Positions 9,077 through 17,309 of a stretch of DNA of 64,000 bases are shown piece after piece; position 1 is the stretch's first letter; every line of letters starts with the position of its first letter. Location: positions 1-64,000 of the forward strand of contig CAZYMB010000010.1 in the NCBI GenBank assembly GCA_964648795.1, in the 5' to 3' direction. This DNA is from JAHDDW01 sp964648795. GTDB lineage: Bacteria > Actinomycetota > Acidimicrobiia > Acidimicrobiales > SZUA-35. Made by a program: the position numbers and the translations under genes. Under the pieces are notes generated by a model. The model saw only the letters and a program-made list of their open reading frames with translations, made no database searches and was not told where the DNA came from.

Positions 9077-10696
9077 CTATGAACCTCCATTAGTTTCATC
9101 TTCGCTTCCCTTTATGCCATCGCGATATCGGGACAGCATTAATCGGATTTCTTCAGGCTTGCGTCCACTTGCTTTCGCTAGCGGTTGCCCGTCTGGAATG
9201 TCTCTGCCTTCACTAACTGGCGCAGAAGTACCCTTTGTACGCTTGGTTAGCTTGGTAGGTGCACCTGTATCAGGTGTTCGTAGATTATCTAGTCCCTTGT
9301 CGAACTCTTCGCCAGTTGGAACCGCTTCAGCAAGCTTCTGAGGCTTAGTGTCTGGGGCTTTAACTGTTTCTACAGGCTTGTCGGCTTTGGCTGGTGTCTT
9401 CGCTCCTGGAGCATCCTTAGTTGGAGCTTGTCCTCGTCGAGCTGACAACTTCTCGCCACCCTTGACGACCTTAGCCTTTTTAGCGCTGGCTTTCTCTCCG
9501 CTCTTAGAGCCAGCAAGAGTTCCACCCTCTAGTCCCTTTAGGGCAGACAGTGTGGCGGTCGTATCCGACTTGAGAGCAGCTCGACCAGTTGGGTCATCGG
9601 CTTGAGCATCAGACGGTGCTGGAGCTGGAGCGGTAAGTCCTGCGCCAGCTTCGGCAGGAGCGTTGCTATTTCCAGCGGCATCAACAAGAAGATATTTTGG
9701 AATGCGCACTATTGCGGAAACACCAGATCCTGGGGTTGTGTGCAATGTTGCTTTCATTCCAAGGCGTTGAGCCAGTCGGCCAATTACTCGGAAACCAAGT
9801 GAACGGCTAAGACCGAGATCAAGTTCAGGTGGGTTCTCAAGAATATCGTTGGATAGTTCTAGTTGGTTCTCTGACATTCCAGTACCGTGATCGATTACGT
9901 TGATTACGTAGTCGTCATCGATAGTGAACTTAGCTGTAACTTCTACAGACTTGTCTGGTGGTGAGAAGTTAGTAGCGTTCTCAATTAGCTCGGCAAGTAA
10001 GTGTGCCAAGTCAACTGCTGCGTTAGCTGAAACAAACGAATCCTTCTCTGTAGTAACAGACAGATTCTGGTAGTTCTCAACTTCACCTGCAGCTACTCGT
10101 AGTACGTCAGATACTAGAACTGGCGCTCCACGTCGCTTTGGTGCTTCAGCGTCTGCTAGTACAAGAAGACTTTCTGAGTTACGTCGCATGCGAGTTGCTA
10201 GATGGTCAACCACGAATAGTTGTTCTAGAGTTTCAGGGTTTTCTTCAGAGCTCTCTAGACCATCAAGTACTTCTACCTGGCGGTCTACCAAAGTCTGGTT
10301 GCGACGAGCCAAGTTGACTACGATTTCTTGAATACCCTGCTTGATGGCAGAACGATTACGGTCTTTGGTGTCGTTTGCGTTATCTCGAATTTGGTCAATA
10401 GCGTTACCCATAGGAGTGTTCTTGCCATAGCCCTGGATCTGTTTGTATTCTCCGCCATCTGCGATTGATAGTGCATTTGCTTCTACAGTGCGCATCGCTT
10501 TTGCTTCAGCGCTAACAATTTGGTAGGCAGCGAAGACTGCGATTAGCAGTCCGACGATTCCGAATATTGGAACGGATGAATCAAAAATTGTTACTTCAAG
10601 GAGTATCGCTACAGCGCCTAACAACGGCAATAGCATGATCAGGAGCATCTTCTTCTTAAAGTCCATGCCCTCTATTGGTCTCAGCAGCTCATTCAT
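9077..10696 (-). CDS. Conservon sensor histidine kinase-like protein (CvnA type)
   Basis: 539 residues. Two membrane helices lie at about 17-37 and 42-62 with almost no extracellular loop, so there is no classical input domain. The Cvn motif NLARRNQTLVDRQ is near 130, and a HATPase domain at about 225-335 has N-box LIENATNFSPP and DHGTGMS. A long Lys/Ala/Pro-rich linker (about 340-505) precedes a conserved short tail, IRLMLSRYRDG. No ordinary phosphorylated-histidine motif is evident, as usual for this group. The ATG at 10696 has only a weak, distant AAGGG; an internal ATG at 10666 is possible. A sigma-28-like element lies upstream (10730-10756). Confidence 0.88.
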   Translation of the reverse strand: MNELLRPIEGMDFKKKMLLIMLLPLLGAVAILLEVTIFDSSVPIFGIVGLLIAVFAAYQIVSAEAKAMRTVEANALSIADGGEYKQIQGYGKNTPMGNAIDQIRDNANDTKDRNRSAIKQGIQEIVVNLARRNQTLVDRQVEVLDGLESSEENPETLEQLFVVDHLATRMRRNSESLLVLADAEAPKRRGAPVLVSDVLRVAAGEVENYQNLSVTTEKDSFVSANAAVDLAHLLAELIENATNFSPPDKSVEVTAKFTIDDDYVINVIDHGTGMSENQLELSNDILENPPELDLGLSRSLGFRVIGRLAQRLGMKATLHTTPGSGVSAIVRIPKYLLVDAAGNSNAPAEAGAGLTAPAPAPSDAQADDPTGRAALKSDTTATLSALKGLEGGTLAGSKSGEKASAKKAKVVKGGEKLSARRGQAPTKDAPGAKTPAKADKPVETVKAPDTKPQKLAEAVPTGEEFDKGLDNLRTPDTGAPTKLTKRTKGTSAPVSEGRDIPDGQPLAKASGRKPEEIRLMLSRYRDGIKGSEDETNGGS

Positions 10697-10698
10697 TT

Positions 10699-10728
10699 GG
10701 GTTCAACCCTTTGCTAGGTTACCTAACC
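10699..10728 (-). promoter_or_regulatory. Two inverted repeats in the conservon leader
   Basis: Between the likely promoter and the kinase-gene start lie two short perfect inverted repeats: GGTTA-2-TAACC (10717-10728) and GGGTT-1-AACCC (10699-10709). The second sits just before the start codon and could sequester the ribosome site or bind a repressor. The role is inferred from symmetry only. Confidence 0.35.
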
Positions 10729-10729
10729 C

Positions 10730-10756
10730 ATATCGACACCTTTGCGGGCGGGTTTA
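10730..10756 (-). promoter_or_regulatory. Sigma-28/WhiG-like promoter candidate for the conservon
   Basis: On the minus strand TAAA, 15 bases, then GTCGATAT. This compares with the FliA/WhiG consensus TAAA-N15/16-GCCGATAA (6 of 8 in the -10). Unlike the other candidates in this window it leaves a leader of 33 bases before the start codon. Assignment rests on pattern only. Confidence 0.45.
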
Positions 10757-10798
10757 ACAATTTTTCGGTAAAGATTGTGGAAGTTTTCGAATTAGTAC

Positions 10799-10833
10799 TG
10801 AATTCAGCTTTCAACTATGCCGAAGACTCCATT
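10799..10833 (+). promoter_or_regulatory. Sigma-28/WhiG-like promoter candidate for the DUF4388 gene
   Basis: TGAA, 16 bases, GCCGAAGA (10819-10826), 7 bases, ATG. The -10 octamer matches GCCGATAA at 6 of 8. The exact 7-base distance to the start codon recurs at seven other genes here and predicts a leaderless mRNA. Confidence 0.5.
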
Positions 10834-11541
10834 ATGAGCATTGAGACTGCACAGCAAACAATCGGTGGAAACCTAGGAGAATGGCCGCTGGATCAAATCA
10901 TTGATTCTCTATCGTCAACCTCAAAAACAGGCCTTATCCAAATCGGGTCGAGTGAAATATGGTTTGAGTCCGGCTCTATCTATCTAGTACGTACCGAAAG
11001 CAGTCCAAATCTGTCCAAGACCCTGTACAACGCCGAAGTTGGTACCCTGACAGAAATCGATGACCGCTTTTATTCAGAAGATGAACGTAGCGTTATCGAT
11101 CAACTAATCGAAGAATACCCAAGCTCGCAAGACCGGCTAAGACTGGTTATGGATGAATACAACTTGGCCGGACTATTGGAGCTGTTGGTTCCAAGTGATG
11201 CCGACTTTGAAATTCAACCCGAACAAGTTCATAAGCTCGGATCTTCGTTAGCTGCCGACGCTAACACCTTTGTTGGCAAAGCTAAGTACCGACTTCAAAT
11301 CTGGAAGAAAATTGCGTCTGCCATATCTGGTGTAGATGCAGTCTTTGCTGTTAATGGAGCTTTACCGGAATCTCAGCCAAGCCGAAATATCTCAGCAGAC
11401 GAATGGAAGTATTTGTCTCAAGTTAATGGACACAACACAGTTGAGCAGATTGTGTATGAGACGCAGGAACCAGCATTTCGAGTGTGTACCTCGTTGTACC
11501 GACTGCAGCTTGAAGGCTTGATCACCGAGAAGGCTGAATAG
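10834..11541 (+). CDS. DUF4388 (PATAN-like) domain protein
   Basis: 235 residues. The N-terminal half (GNLGEWPLDQIIDSLSSTSKTGLIQIG, in two blocks, then IWFESGSIYLV) matches the DUF4388/PATAN pattern found in bacterial signalling proteins linked to MglA-type GTPases and response regulators. The C-terminal part (about 150-235) looks like a winged-helix domain (NGHNTVEQIVYET, SLYRLQLEGLI). The frame extends upstream to 10675, but the ATG at 10834 is preferred: it removes overlap with the conservon gene and lies 7 bases after a sigma-28-like -10. Divergent to the conservon, so probably part of its circuit. Confidence 0.75.
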   Translation: MSIETAQQTIGGNLGEWPLDQIIDSLSSTSKTGLIQIGSSEIWFESGSIYLVRTESSPNLSKTLYNAEVGTLTEIDDRFYSEDERSVIDQLIEEYPSSQDRLRLVMDEYNLAGLLELLVPSDADFEIQPEQVHKLGSSLAADANTFVGKAKYRLQIWKKIASAISGVDAVFAVNGALPESQPSRNISADEWKYLSQVNGHNTVEQIVYETQEPAFRVCTSLYRLQLEGLITEKAE

Positions 11542-11555
11542 CAAGTAGCTAGGTC

Positions 11556-11561
11556 TAAACT
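11556..11561 (+). promoter_or_regulatory. -10 element of a leaderless promoter
   Basis: TAAACT lies 7 bases before the GTG start of the aminopeptidase gene, and no Shine-Dalgarno sequence is present. This fits the actinobacterial leaderless layout of TAnnnT 6-7 bases ahead of the start codon. Confidence 0.5.
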
Positions 11562-11568
11562 AAGTAGT

Positions 11569-12810
11569 GTGACCGCCATCGCAACTGATATTGCATCTCT
11601 TATTCAAAAGAGCCCTACTGCTGTCCACGCTGCCAATGTTTTAGCAACTGAATTAGAACTGATTGGGTTTGAGCCACTAGATGCATTTAGCGGTGAACTA
11701 TCTCCCAACGGACCGTATTACTTCCAAGATGCCGGCACAATATTTGCTTGGATCCAAAACACTGAGGCGTCACAAGTCCGAATCGTAGGCACTCACTCTG
11801 ATTCGCCAGGCTTTCGAATCAGACCTAACCCGCAAAGAACTGTTGCAGGACTAACTAGTCTGGGTGTCGAAATCTACGGATCTCCCCTCTGGAATTCGTG
11901 GTTAGATAGAGATTTAGGTATTGCGGGCCAGGTGATTCTGAAAGGCTCTGGAACCCCAGAGCTAAGAACAATAAACATTGACAAGCCGGTCTGCAAAATT
12001 CCCCAATTGGCGGTTCACCTAGATAGATCTGTAAACGCTAAAGGGCTCAACCTCGATCCAGCTAAAGATCTTTCACCCGTACTTCTCGGTGAGCCGGACT
12101 TCCTAGCACTAGTCGCAAGGTACTGCGATGCAGATCCAAGCGAAATCTTAGCCTGGGACCTTGCACCTTATGATTTGGCGTCTCCAGAAATATTTGGCGA
12201 ACCTAACGCCGGATACCTTTCGTCTGCTCGAATCGACAATTTGGTTTCAACCTTTGCTGGGCTAAAAGCTTTGACAGCGGTTGGTTCATCAGCTCCAGAT
12301 TTTGTTCCGCTGCTTTGTGTGTTCGATCACGAAGAAGTTGGTTCAGGTAGTAACCGTGGAGCCGCTGGGGCTCATTTAAATATGTTGCTTTCAACCGGAC
12401 TAGCAAACGTTGGCCGTCCTGGCCCAAAAAGTGATTCCTTGGCTCTCAGCGTGGATTGCGCTCATGCAACTCATCCCGCCCACCTAAGCGCACACGAAAC
12501 AAATCATGAAGTAGTCATGAACGAGGGGGTCGTTATTAAAAGTAACGCCAACCAGAGATACGCTACGTCTATAGCTGGCGAACAGCGCCTAAGAGCTATA
12601 TGGGGCGACTTTGAGCGGTTACAGGTTTACTCTCATCCGAACCATATCCCTTGTGGATCTACCATTGGGCCTGTTTTAGCCCAATCTACTGGAATTGAGA
12701 CCCTAGACATAGGCGTCGCTCAGCTAGCCATGCACAGCGTGCGTGAAACCTGTGGAACCAGAGATGTCCAAGACCTAGTTGAGCTACTCAAAGTTTTCTG
12801 GGGCGCCTAA
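11569..12810 (+). CDS. M18 family aminopeptidase
   Basis: A dinuclear-zinc cytosolic aminopeptidase of 413 residues, the usual M18 length. Metal-binding and catalytic motifs are GTHSDSPGFRIRP, FDHEEVGSGS and the C-terminal region YSHPNHIPCGSTIGP / AMHSVRE. M18 enzymes form large tetrahedral dodecamers and remove N-terminal residues during peptide turnover. The start is GTG with no ribosome binding site but a -10-like element 7 bases upstream, so the message is probably leaderless. The gene stands alone between the DUF4388 gene and the pyrophosphatase. Confidence 0.92.
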   Translation: MTAIATDIASLIQKSPTAVHAANVLATELELIGFEPLDAFSGELSPNGPYYFQDAGTIFAWIQNTEASQVRIVGTHSDSPGFRIRPNPQRTVAGLTSLGVEIYGSPLWNSWLDRDLGIAGQVILKGSGTPELRTINIDKPVCKIPQLAVHLDRSVNAKGLNLDPAKDLSPVLLGEPDFLALVARYCDADPSEILAWDLAPYDLASPEIFGEPNAGYLSSARIDNLVSTFAGLKALTAVGSSAPDFVPLLCVFDHEEVGSGSNRGAAGAHLNMLLSTGLANVGRPGPKSDSLALSVDCAHATHPAHLSAHETNHEVVMNEGVVIKSNANQRYATSIAGEQRLRAIWGDFERLQVYSHPNHIPCGSTIGPVLAQSTGIETLDIGVAQLAMHSVRETCGTRDVQDLVELLKVFWGA

Positions 12811-12899
12811 AATAGGCAATCCTGGCGGGATATAGATAAAGTCGCGTTACCCTCAAGTGTTAACTTTATTCACCCCTTAACCATTGAACGGAGAAATAA

Positions 12900-15038
12900 G
12901 TGGAAGCAATACCCTATTATGCTCTTCTCTCAGCTCTAGCCGGCCTCGTCATCGCCGTCTTCTATTACTTTGATGTAAAGAAGGCAAGCCCCGGAAACGA
13001 GCGCATGGTCTTCTTAATGACCGAGATCCAGAACGGCGCTAAAGCGTTTCTGAAGCAAGAGTACACATGGGTGACTGCCTTTGTTGTGGTTCTAGCGATC
13101 CTTATAGCGATTTTCATTCAACCATTTGCTGCTCTGTCTTATGTACTTGGCGCAGTCCTGTCAGCGTTAGCCGGCTACATCGGTATGACAGTAGCGACAA
13201 TGGCGAATGCCAGAACAACCGAAGCCGCTAAAGATGGCCCCGGCAAAGCATTGCCAATAGCGTTCCGTGGTGGAGCCGTTATGGGCTTCTCAGTCGCTGG
13301 CCTTGCACTTCTAGGTCTGATGGGTATCTACATTGTATTTATCGATATCTTTGAAATCGATAACGGGTTCGAGATAATCACAGCGTTCGGTCTAGGTGGA
13401 AGCTCTATTGCACTTTTCTCTCGTGTGGGTGGAGGTATCTTCACTAAAGCCGCTGACGTTGGCGCTGACTTGGTAGGTAAAGTCGAAGCCGGTATCCCAG
13501 AAGATGACCCACGCAACCCAGCTACTATTGCAGACAATGTTGGTGACAACGTCGGCGACGTAGCCGGGATGGGCGCAGACCTTTTCGAGAGTTACGCTGG
13601 CTCAATTATCGCGCCTGTTGCCCTTACCGCCTTTAGTCTCTCTGTTCTTCCTGAACAAGTAACAGATGATGGCTTCTTATCTCTTCTAGTGTTCCCAATG
13701 GGTGTTGCCTTTGTGGGAATGATTGCTTCAATCGTTGGTTCCTTCTTTGTTAAAGGCGGCAGCTCAACTGACTCAAAGGCGCTTTCAAAGGCCCTGCACA
13801 TGGGAACGAACGTTGCTATGGGAATCACAATCGTCGGAACCATTGGTTTGGCTCTTTGGTTATTCAATGACTCAGAACTCTTCCCTAACCAGCTTGGCCT
13901 TGCAATCTCTGTTATTGGTGGACTATTGGTTGGTTGGGCCCTTGGTAAAACTGCCGAGTACTACACCTCAGATCACTTTGGTCCAGTAAAGGCAATCTCT
14001 AAGGAGACTGAAACTGGCCCAGCAACAACAATTCTTAAGGGCATCTCGGTTGGCATGGTAAGTGTCGCTGCATCAGTAGTCTTACTAGTTATCGGTATCG
14101 GCGTTGCGTTCTGGGGTGGCAACTACGCAGTAAGTGAAGCAGCTGTTGGTGCACTCGAGGGTGTTGACGCTAACCGTATCGATTCCTTTGGCGGTATTTA
14201 TGGTATTGCAGTTGCCGCTATTGGTATGTTGGCAACTACTGGTGTAGTTGTTTCTGTTGATGCTTATGGTCCTATCGCAGACAATGCCGGTGGTATTGCC
14301 GAAATGGCCGAGCTTGACCCAGAAGTACGCGAAGTTACAGACGCTCTTGACTCGCTTGGTAACACAACCGCCGCTATCGCGAAGGGGTTCGCAGTTGGTT
14401 CTGCTGCTCTAACAGCTTTAGCACTGTTTAAATCTTTCGAATTCGCTGTGCTTGAAGCATCCGGTGAAGCCCTTTCACTAGATATTGGTAATGTTGCTGT
14501 ATTCAGTGGACTGTTCTTAGGAGCGATGCTTCCATTCTTGTTTGCAGCTTTAACGATCGATGCTGTTGGTCGTGCAGCTTCGGCGATGATCGTCGAAGTT
14601 CGCCGTCAGTTCGCTGAGATTCCTGGTTTACGCGAAGGTAAACCTGGAGTTAACCCAGATTCTGCACGCTGTGTAGCTATCTCAACTAATGCATCGCTCA
14701 AGGAAATGGTAATCCCTGGTGGCATCGCAATTGTTGTCCCATTAATTATTGGCTTTATCTCAGTTGACGCACTAGGTGGTTTCCTAGCTGGTGCGCTGGT
14801 TACTGGTTTTGCTCTAGCGATCTTCATGGCTAACGCTGGTGGAGCCTGGGACAACGCTAAAAAGTACATTGAGTCTGGGGCCAACGGTGGCAAAGGTTCT
14901 GATAATCACAAAGCAGCTGTTGTCGGTGACACTGTTGGTGACCCGTTCAAAGATACATCAGGTCCTGCAATGAATATTTTGATCAAGGTTATGACTATTG
15001 TGAGCCTTGTCTTTGCTTCAGCTTTCGTAGGGTTATAA
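12900..15038 (+). CDS. hppA: Membrane-bound ion-translocating pyrophosphatase, K+-dependent type
   Basis: Hydrolyses pyrophosphate to pump ions across the membrane; 712 residues, about 16 helices. The substrate motifs DVGADLVGKVEAGIPEDDPR and TIADNVGDNVGDVAGM are intact, as is the C-terminal GDTVGDPFKDTSGP. At residues 487-495, GNTTAAIAK has Ala at both positions (491 and 494) that are Lys and Thr in K+-independent pumps, so this is the K+-dependent class. Glu230 lies in DLFESYAG. That class contains both Na+ and H+ pumps, so the ion is not settled. The GTG start has ACGGAG 7 bases ahead. Confidence 0.95.
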   Translation: MEAIPYYALLSALAGLVIAVFYYFDVKKASPGNERMVFLMTEIQNGAKAFLKQEYTWVTAFVVVLAILIAIFIQPFAALSYVLGAVLSALAGYIGMTVATMANARTTEAAKDGPGKALPIAFRGGAVMGFSVAGLALLGLMGIYIVFIDIFEIDNGFEIITAFGLGGSSIALFSRVGGGIFTKAADVGADLVGKVEAGIPEDDPRNPATIADNVGDNVGDVAGMGADLFESYAGSIIAPVALTAFSLSVLPEQVTDDGFLSLLVFPMGVAFVGMIASIVGSFFVKGGSSTDSKALSKALHMGTNVAMGITIVGTIGLALWLFNDSELFPNQLGLAISVIGGLLVGWALGKTAEYYTSDHFGPVKAISKETETGPATTILKGISVGMVSVAASVVLLVIGIGVAFWGGNYAVSEAAVGALEGVDANRIDSFGGIYGIAVAAIGMLATTGVVVSVDAYGPIADNAGGIAEMAELDPEVREVTDALDSLGNTTAAIAKGFAVGSAALTALALFKSFEFAVLEASGEALSLDIGNVAVFSGLFLGAMLPFLFAALTIDAVGRAASAMIVEVRRQFAEIPGLREGKPGVNPDSARCVAISTNASLKEMVIPGGIAIVVPLIIGFISVDALGGFLAGALVTGFALAIFMANAGGAWDNAKKYIESGANGGKGSDNHKAAVVGDTVGDPFKDTSGPAMNILIKVMTIVSLVFASAFVGL

Positions 15039-15067
15039 CTCCATAGGCATTAAGGTCTCCAAGCTGA

Positions 15068-15073
15068 TATATT
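15068..15073 (+). promoter_or_regulatory. -10 element of a leaderless promoter
   Basis: TATATT lies 6 bases before the GTG at 15080, with no Shine-Dalgarno sequence in between. It sits in the 38-base gap after the pyrophosphatase gene and suggests independent, leaderless transcription of the metallopeptidase gene. Confidence 0.5.
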
Positions 15074-15079
15074 GCCTTG

Positions 15080-15961
15080 GTGGTTAGATACGATGCATCG
15101 GGAGTTAATAAAGGTCGACAATATGTCCGCCGCAAAGGCCCAGCCGGCGCTGCAGTAGCCGGTGGTGGCGGAATACTCGTCCTAATCTTAAGCCTATTTT
15201 TCGGAGTAGACCTTGGTGGAGTTACAGGCGGCGGCAGTGCTGCTCCCAGTGGTGTCGTAGATGAAGATGTTTGTGATGACGGCGAGATCGAAGGCTTCAT
15301 GTGCTTTCTTATGGGCGATCTGAATGAAACTTGGTCTGCTGAGTTCGCTGACTTTGGAGCAACGTATGAACCAGCGTTTCTTAACATCTTTACTGGCTCA
15401 GTTTCGACCAATGGCTGTGGAACAGCATCAAGTGAGGTCGGCCCTTTCTACTGCCCTGCTCCACAAGACCGCCAGGTTTATATTGATCTTGATTTCTTCA
15501 ACGACTTGGCTGGCAGGGACTTCGGAGCCCCCGGAGACTTTGCGCAAGCCTATGTAGTTGCGCACGAAGTTGGCCATCATGTAGCAACTCTCGTTGGTGA
15601 TGCAGACTTTATTCGTTCTGAGCAAGCAGCGGACCCAAGTCGCTCCAATGAGCTACAAGTTCTTCTTGAGCTTCAAGCAGACTGCTATGCAGGGGTCTGG
15701 GCTAACTCTGCTAGCCAGAGGATAGTTCCGTCAAGTGGGCTACCAATAATTGAGCCAAACGATATCGAAGAGGGCCTTGCCGCAGCGGAAGCTGTTGGTG
15801 ATGACCGAATACAAATAGCTCGTACTGGTGAGACTGACCCTCATGATTGGACGCATGGCTCGTCTAGCCAGCGTCAGACTGCGTTTCGTCAAGGACTGCT
15901 CGGTGGCGGCGCAGACTCATGCACCTTCGATCTAATTCAACAAGTTACTGAGTTGGCGTAG
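15080..15961 (+). CDS. Neutral zinc metallopeptidase, YpfJ/PF04228 family
   Basis: A cytosolic N-terminal tail with VNKGRQYVRRKG, one membrane helix (about 24-45) after a Gly/Ala stretch, then an extracytoplasmic zinc-peptidase domain. HEVGHHVATL carries the HExxH zinc motif; QADCYAGVWAN supplies the third ligand region, and WTHGSSSQRQTAFRQGL is the family tail. Length about 293 is normal. The start could be TTG 15077 or GTG 15080; the GTG is 6 bases after a TATATT -10. Physiological substrate unknown. Its end overlaps the lipoprotein gene on the other strand by 17 bases. Confidence 0.88.
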   Translation: MVRYDASGVNKGRQYVRRKGPAGAAVAGGGGILVLILSLFFGVDLGGVTGGGSAAPSGVVDEDVCDDGEIEGFMCFLMGDLNETWSAEFADFGATYEPAFLNIFTGSVSTNGCGTASSEVGPFYCPAPQDRQVYIDLDFFNDLAGRDFGAPGDFAQAYVVAHEVGHHVATLVGDADFIRSEQAADPSRSNELQVLLELQADCYAGVWANSASQRIVPSSGLPIIEPNDIEEGLAAAEAVGDDRIQIARTGETDPHDWTHGSSSQRQTAFRQGLLGGGADSCTFDLIQQVTELA

Positions 15962-16283
15962 CCCCGCAAGTAAGGCGTAATTCCATTACTATTTCGTTAG
16001 TTAACTCAATCTCAGTTGAGAGGACTTCTGCATTATTGAAATCCTCTGCCAAACCGTCCAATGTTGTGTCAGAAAGGTCGGTATCAAGAAGCCCTATTGC
16101 GATACAGCGAGCTATTTCAGGGGTTAGGTTAGCCCCAGCAACGGTTCCTGCAGAGCTTTGTATACTTGTCGCCAAGGCATCGACGGTTGGCCGGCTTGCA
16201 CATGCAGAGACCACTAGAGCCAGTACCCCAATGCTCAATAAGGCTCTCCTCGAAGCTTTAGTCCCCTGTTTACTAGCCTTCAT
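15945..16283 (-). CDS. Predicted lipoprotein of unknown function
   Basis: About 112 residues from the ATG at 16283, which has TAAGG shortly upstream. The N-terminus is basic, followed by a hydrophobic helix and a lipobox VVSAC, giving a lipid-anchored protein. The mature part is about 88 residues, mostly helical, with two further cysteines (ARCIAIG and LTCGATP) that could form a disulfide. No family recognised. It converges on the metallopeptidase gene. Confidence 0.65.
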   Translation of the reverse strand: MKASKQGTKASRRALLSIGVLALVVSACASRPTVDALATSIQSSAGTVAGANLTPEIARCIAIGLLDTDLSDTTLDGLAEDFNNAEVLSTEIELTNEIVMELRLTCGATPTQ

Positions 16284-16357
16284 CGCCTTAGAGGTTAACA
16301 AAATAGCTGCGTTGGCCTATTGATTGCGTCAAAAGTTATTGTGGCAGCCAATTCCGC

Positions 16358-16363
16358 TATAAT
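16358..16363 (+). promoter_or_regulatory. -10 element before the first pilin-like gene
   Basis: TATAAT, a perfect housekeeping -10, lies 27 bases before the ATG at 16391, followed by AAAGGAG as ribosome binding site. No convincing -35 is seen at 16-18 bases. Confidence 0.5.
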
Positions 16364-16390
16364 CTAAGAGGCGTAACAAAGGAGCGGATA

Positions 16391-16711
16391 ATGATCCTGC
16401 AAACTACCGATCCAGAGACACTACTACGGGAACTGTCTCCCGGTGACCCCGATACTGCGACTACGCGGCTTGACCTGGAGTCAACGGCGACACAGTTGAT
16501 TGACTTCTTGTTCATAGCTGGTCTATTTGTTGCGGTTGCAGCGCTAATTATTTTGGCGATCAGAATCATGTTTGCCCGAGCAACTGGCGACATAGCGGGA
16601 GCAAAAGCTAGCTCTAACGGAATCTTCTGGGTACTCGGTGGGGTAATCCTAATTCTTCTAGCTCCAACATTGGTACTAGTTGTCTGGGAAGCGTTCGGCG
16701 GAACTACCTAA
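16391..16711 (+). CDS. Small two-helix membrane protein, pilin-like (TrbC/VirB2 type), copy A
   Basis: 106 residues: a hydrophilic acidic front (about 1-35), a membrane helix (about 37-60), a short basic loop with RATGDIAGAKASSNG and a second helix (about 73-97). The loop and IFWVLGGVILIL resemble the three tandem genes at 25311-26306, so all four appear paralogous. Two-helix proteins of this size next to VirB4/TrbL genes are typical of type IV pilin-like or channel subunits. AAAGGAG lies 7 bases before the ATG. It converges on the haem-protein gene (4-base overlap) at the far end of the secretion locus. Confidence 0.62.
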   Translation: MILQTTDPETLLRELSPGDPDTATTRLDLESTATQLIDFLFIAGLFVAVAALIILAIRIMFARATGDIAGAKASSNGIFWVLGGVILILLAPTLVLVVWEAFGGTT

Positions 16712-17283
16712 CCGGTAAATTTGCTGTACAGCCGGCCCATTAATGTAAGCACTACGGCAGTACCTACACCCGCTGCGGCAACTAGTAAGAAACGGTTGTC
16801 TACATCGCTTCCTATGTTCCAGCTGTGGACTCCCCCGAGAATCCAGATAGCAAACGCACTTAGATGAATACTGTGCCAAAGCTTCTTGGGCAGCTTGTCT
16901 TTGATTCTGGAACTTAGGTCAACAACTATGACGAGCCAAAAGGCTATGGAACCTAGCGTTAGCCAGATTACGTCATCCTCAAGAAAGCTTTCTTCGAAGC
17001 TAGCTAGAAATGGGGCAAGCGTTTGTAACTCACTAAATGCCACGAAATCATCCAGGTAAAGCCCCAGTAGGTGAAAGATTAACAGCACTAGCGTTGTAGA
17101 ACTTAAAAATTTATGAAGGTCTTGGAGCCAAGGAAATGACGGCCTTGTTCCGAGTAGTCGAGACGACGTCAGCATGCCGGTGATGAGCATTCCTGACAAA
17201 GTGAACATCGAAACTATGCCCGTGGTACGAACGATGAACCACCAGATTTGATCACTAAAGCCATCTATTGATTGTGCCAACAC
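16708..17283 (-). CDS. Ferric-reductase-like haem membrane protein
   Basis: 191 residues with about six helices. Histidines are spaced as in ferric reductase/cytochrome b families: His57 and His71 on one helix (LHKFLSSTTLVLLIFH) and His140 and His153 on another (SIHLSAFAIWILGGVH), with His137 nearby. It should carry b-type haem and pass electrons across the membrane. There is no flavin or NAD domain. It is the last gene of the secretion operon, 26 bases after ApbE, and the pairing with a flavin transferase suggests an extracytoplasmic flavin-haem electron chain. A missing flavoprotein partner is discussed under findings. Confidence 0.75.
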   Translation of the reverse strand: MLAQSIDGFSDQIWWFIVRTTGIVSMFTLSGMLITGMLTSSRLLGTRPSFPWLQDLHKFLSSTTLVLLIFHLLGLYLDDFVAFSELQTLAPFLASFEESFLEDDVIWLTLGSIAFWLVIVVDLSSRIKDKLPKKLWHSIHLSAFAIWILGGVHSWNIGSDVDNRFLLVAAAGVGTAVVLTLMGRLYSKFTG

Positions 17284-17309
17284 CTGACCAATGTTAGTTG
17301 GTTAAACGT

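Noticed and set aside
16708..17283. MsrQ haem subunit of a methionine sulfoxide reductase
   Set aside because: No msrP gene is adjacent and the closer context is ApbE; only the general ferric-reductase fold can be supported.
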